A stretch of 64,000 nt of DNA from Adhaeribacter swui (GTDB taxonomy: Bacteria > Bacteroidota > Bacteroidia > Cytophagales > Hymenobacteraceae): NCBI RefSeq assembly GCF_014217805.1, contig NZ_CP055156.1, forward strand, positions 3,850,585 to 3,914,584. Reading direction: 5' to 3'. The position numbers were made by a program, and so were the translations under genes. The notes under the pieces were generated by a model. That model was not told the origin of the DNA. It ran no database searches and was given only the letters and a program-made list of their open reading frames with translations. Positions 61,968 to 64,000 of the stretch are shown piece after piece. Numbering within the stretch: position 1 is the first letter of the stretch; each line of letters starts with the position of its first letter.

Positions 61968-62627
61968 TTAAGGTTTAGCTTGTCTTTTATCTTTTATCAA
62001 ACGAAAAATGGCGTAAACTCCGGGTAGCATTGGTAATACGGCGGTATAGAGGCCTGCAAAGTAATAATGGCCGGTAGTTTGGTAATAGTAGTTCGGCATG
62101 GCAGCAATTTCTACGCCTTTAATTACCCTGCTAATATCCTGGGGATTTGCCGGATCGATTTGCGGTTCTAATAAAGGGAAAATAAAATGGGTGAATTCGG
62201 CTACACCCGGACCAATAAAAATAAACCACGCCACAAAACCTGCTAGTGGTATTTTGTAGTACAAGCCCAGGGTGGTTAAGGTATAAATGGTAGGACCAAT
62301 CAAAGCAAAAATCAATAAAAAACTTTTTTCACTCCACGGAATGTTAAATAACCTGCTCATAGCAGGTCCGAACCCCATTTGGTATTCTTCCACAATATGT
62401 ATTTGCAAAGCAGCAACCGTTAATACAAATAAGGGTAATATGATTTTAGGATCTGTCGGATTTTTAAAATAAGTGAAATACCAGCACACAAATCCGACAA
62501 CAGCAGAGCCACCCACAATAATTACCGGAGGTAACCCAATTTTTAAATAACCTATAATAGGAGCTAAAATGCAGAGGCAAACGGCGACAGTTAAATTAAA
62601 AAATTGGTTAATTCTTGAAGTTTTCAA
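61968..62627 (-). CDS. HXXEE-domain membrane protein
   Basis: A 219-residue protein with six or seven membrane helices. The H77-I-V-E80-E81 motif within a helix (LQIHIVEEYQMG) defines the HXXEE family; the later motifs F-x-x-G-x-x-E-F-T-H (GVAEFTHFIFP near 143-153) and TTGHYYFAGLY near 186-196 fit the same fold, and the four sets of His/Glu residues look like a metal or proton site. The start is a TTG (62627). Function unknown; some relatives are annotated as immunity or permease proteins without proof. It is 67 bp past the Crp/Fnr-type gene, on the same strand, so they may form an operon. Confidence 0.8.
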   Translation of the reverse strand: MKTSRINQFFNLTVAVCLCILAPIIGYLKIGLPPVIIVGGSAVVGFVCWYFTYFKNPTDPKIILPLFVLTVAALQIHIVEEYQMGFGPAMSRLFNIPWSEKSFLLIFALIGPTIYTLTTLGLYYKIPLAGFVAWFIFIGPGVAEFTHFIFPLLEPQIDPANPQDISRVIKGVEIAAMPNYYYQTTGHYYFAGLYTAVLPMLPGVYAIFRLIKDKRQAKP

Positions 62628-62694
62628 GGCTTAAGTTTTGGTGCCTTTAAACTTCCAAAGAAAAAAAGATGAATTATTTTACAAATGTTAAAAA

Positions 62695-63264
62695 CTATTT
62701 TTTAGCCCTGATCCGGCTTAAGGAAACCTGAGTAATGCCTAGATAACTTGCCAGGTCGCCTAAGCTAATTCGTTGCAGAAGTTGCTTGTTCTCGCTTAAG
62801 AAGTGGTTATAGCTCTTAGTTCCGTTTTCTTCCAGCATTTCGCTAATGCGTTTCATCATGTTAATAGAAGCAACAGAAACTAACTTTCTGAAAAATGTTT
62901 CGATGCGATGATGCTTATTACATAATTCTTCTAAATGAGTATGGGATATGAAAGTTAAAGAAGTATCTTCTAAGGCTATAATGGAGTAAAGCGAAGGGGT
63001 TTGCGTTAAAAAACTATCCAGCACCGTAAACATGGAGTACTCCGGAAAAAAACGCATAATAAATTCTTTGTCTTCTTTTAAAAAGAAAGTTTTAGTAAGT
63101 CCTTCGTTTATAAAATACAGGTGTTTGCAAACTTCACCATCTCGCAATAAGTAGTCACCCTTAAGGACTGATTTTGTTACTAAATTATTTTGCAAAGCAG
63201 CCATTGCTGGTGCATCGAGTGGAGAAAGCCGGATGGCATAATCAATAAAACTAGCCCTGATCAT
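62695..63264 (-). CDS. Crp/Fnr-family transcriptional regulator
   Basis: A 189-residue regulator. The cyclic-nucleotide-binding-like domain covers about 15-120 (LLRDGEVCKHLYFINEGLTKTFFL, SLTFISHTHLEELC). A helical bridge follows, then a C-terminal HTH at about 163-187 in ISLGDLASYLGITQVSLSRIRAKK. The phosphate-binding cassette residues for cAMP are not clear, as in many Bacteroidota members that use other signals. It probably controls the HXXEE gene that follows and perhaps its own expression; the direct target cannot be read. Confidence 0.85.
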   Translation of the reverse strand: MIRASFIDYAIRLSPLDAPAMAALQNNLVTKSVLKGDYLLRDGEVCKHLYFINEGLTKTFFLKEDKEFIMRFFPEYSMFTVLDSFLTQTPSLYSIIALEDTSLTFISHTHLEELCNKHHRIETFFRKLVSVASINMMKRISEMLEENGTKSYNHFLSENKQLLQRISLGDLASYLGITQVSLSRIRAKK

Positions 63265-63667
63265 ATTGATTGATCTGTGTATACTTGGCGGATAGCTGTG
63301 ATTATATTAAACTTTATAAGGGTTCCTTTGTAACTGGTTAAGCGAAAATAAAAGAGTTTACTATTCTGCCTCCGGTTTTAATTATTCAAATTTTTGTAAA
63401 TCGGTTTTTATTTAAAATTAAAGCGCCAGAAATAAGAAAATTTAAAAAATGAATAGCATAGAATAGTTGAGTTTTGTGCGGGATAACAGGTAGTTTTTAC
63501 AAGTTATTTCATGCAAATCAACCGTAAACAAAAGATTTAAATTAAAATTATTTATACCTTATTAGCTCCTGAAACTACCGTTATATTTATATTATCAAAA
63601 TTTTAAAAGTTATGGGCTGTTCAACCAATAGCAAATCCTCTAATACTTCTTGCTTTTTCCTGCTAGG
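63265..63667. other. Spacer without recognised genes
   Basis: 403 bp of AT-rich DNA. A 19-codon frame at 63611-63670 (MGCSTNSKSSNTSC) overlaps the stop of the following gene and is not called. No repeat or RNA is seen. Confidence 0.4.
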
Positions 63668-64000
63668 TTAAATCATTGTATCAGAATAAAGAATTTCATC
63701 TTCCGGAACCTCTAATTTGGTTAAGATTACCTTATCAATGCGTTTGCCATCCATATCCACAATTTCCATTTCGTAACCATTAAATGCCAACTTTTCTCCG
63801 GTGTTAGGCAACCGGGTTAATTGGTAGATGATAAAACCGGCCAAGGTGGTATAATCGGCAGCCGCCGCCGGGATTAAGGCTTGCTTTAAGGCTTTATTTA
63901 AATCCGAGATGGGAATAGCGCCGTTTACCAGGTAAGATTTTTCGTCGCGCGGTACAATGTCGGCTTCATCGGTTTCGTCCACATCCGGAATATCGCCCAC
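63668..64000 (-). CDS. CorC/HlyC-family transporter-associated protein, C-terminal part
   Basis: The 110 visible residues are the C-terminal end of a minus-strand gene that continues past base 64000. The sequence GDIPDVDETDEADIV at the start is the linker after the CBS pair, and DYTTLAGFIIYQLTRLPNTGEKLAF at about 45-69 with EMEIVDMDGKRIDKVIL near 78-94 is the CorC_HlyC domain that ends CNNM-type magnesium/cobalt-linked transporters and 'hemolysin'-like proteins. Gliding protein GldE belongs to the same family, so GldE is one possible identity; it cannot be tested without the N-terminal part. The stop is at 63668. Confidence 0.8.
   Translation of the reverse strand: MGDIPDVDETDEADIVPRDEKSYLVNGAIPISDLNKALKQALIPAAAADYTTLAGFIIYQLTRLPNTGEKLAFNGYEMEIVDMDGKRIDKVILTKLEVPEDEILYSDTMI

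Noticed and set aside
1-64000. tRNA genes
   Set aside because: I found no cloverleaf-like sequence with a GTTC-type loop and acceptor pairing; shorter candidates were hairpins of other kinds.

Overview
The window looks like a chromosomal segment of a gliding or surface-associated Bacteroidota, most likely Cytophagales (a Hymenobacteraceae/Adhaeribacter-like genome is my best guess). The support is the gliding genes gldA-gldF-gldG and gldC, a protein with a type IX secretion (T9SS) C-terminal sorting tail, a 4.5S-type SRP RNA, Bacteroidota-style promoters (TTG, 19 nt, TAnnTTTG) and the general gene repertoire. Coding DNA has moderate GC content. Intergenic DNA is AT-rich and peppered with a near-palindromic AAATTTTTAAAATTT-type motif. 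There are no tRNA or 16S/23S genes, no CRISPR array, no intact insertion sequence and no integrase gene.

Layout: 0.2-3.8 kb, the gliding ABC transporter gldA, gldF, gldG; 3.9-5.7 kb, dnaN and gldC; 5.7-13.5 kb, a mostly minus-strand housekeeping block (dcd, hemL, a TPR/periplasmic-binding protein, guaA, a CHASE3 histidine kinase); 13.7-18.2 kb, a serine hydrolase, the SRP RNA gene, a transaldolase-family gene, a small conserved ORF, ftsE and a glycosyltransferase; 18.3-33.1 kb, a LEA-like repeat lipoprotein followed by a surface-glycan locus. The glycan locus encodes a complete CMP-pseudaminic acid pathway (PseB, PseC, PseF, a PseG-PseH fusion, PseI), a flippase, a deacetylase-like protein, several glycosyltransferases and a second sugar aminotransferase. 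At 33.3-36.2 kb are ffh, guaD, a low-GC secreted protein and an Hpt protein.

At 36.6-43.8 kb a MarR regulator precedes a TolC/adaptor/RND efflux operon, which is followed by a TetR regulator. Matching inverted repeats lie in front of both marR and tolC, which suggests one repressor controls both. At 43.8-51.8 kb are a DUF481 protein, a 1508-residue modular T9SS cargo protein with a sugar-dehydrogenase-like propeller and an Ig-like exported protein. At 52.5-56.5 kb a ModE-type regulator faces two ModE-like operators that flank the likely promoter of a TonB-dependent receptor. That receptor gene carries an in-frame stop codon near its 5' end.

From 56.6 kb on the region is accessory in character: small genes, a stretch that resembles an integron gene cassette (GTTAGGC, secreted-protein gene, then a hairpin bounded by GCCTAAC and GTTAGGA), a DUF5677-like gene split by an apparent frameshift, a VOC/AraC pair, a DUF4279-like protein, a perfect 38-bp tandem duplication, an HXXEE membrane protein with a Crp/Fnr regulator, and the C-terminal end of a CorC/HlyC-type transporter that runs off the window. 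All family names come from reading the sequences by eye; no database search was run.
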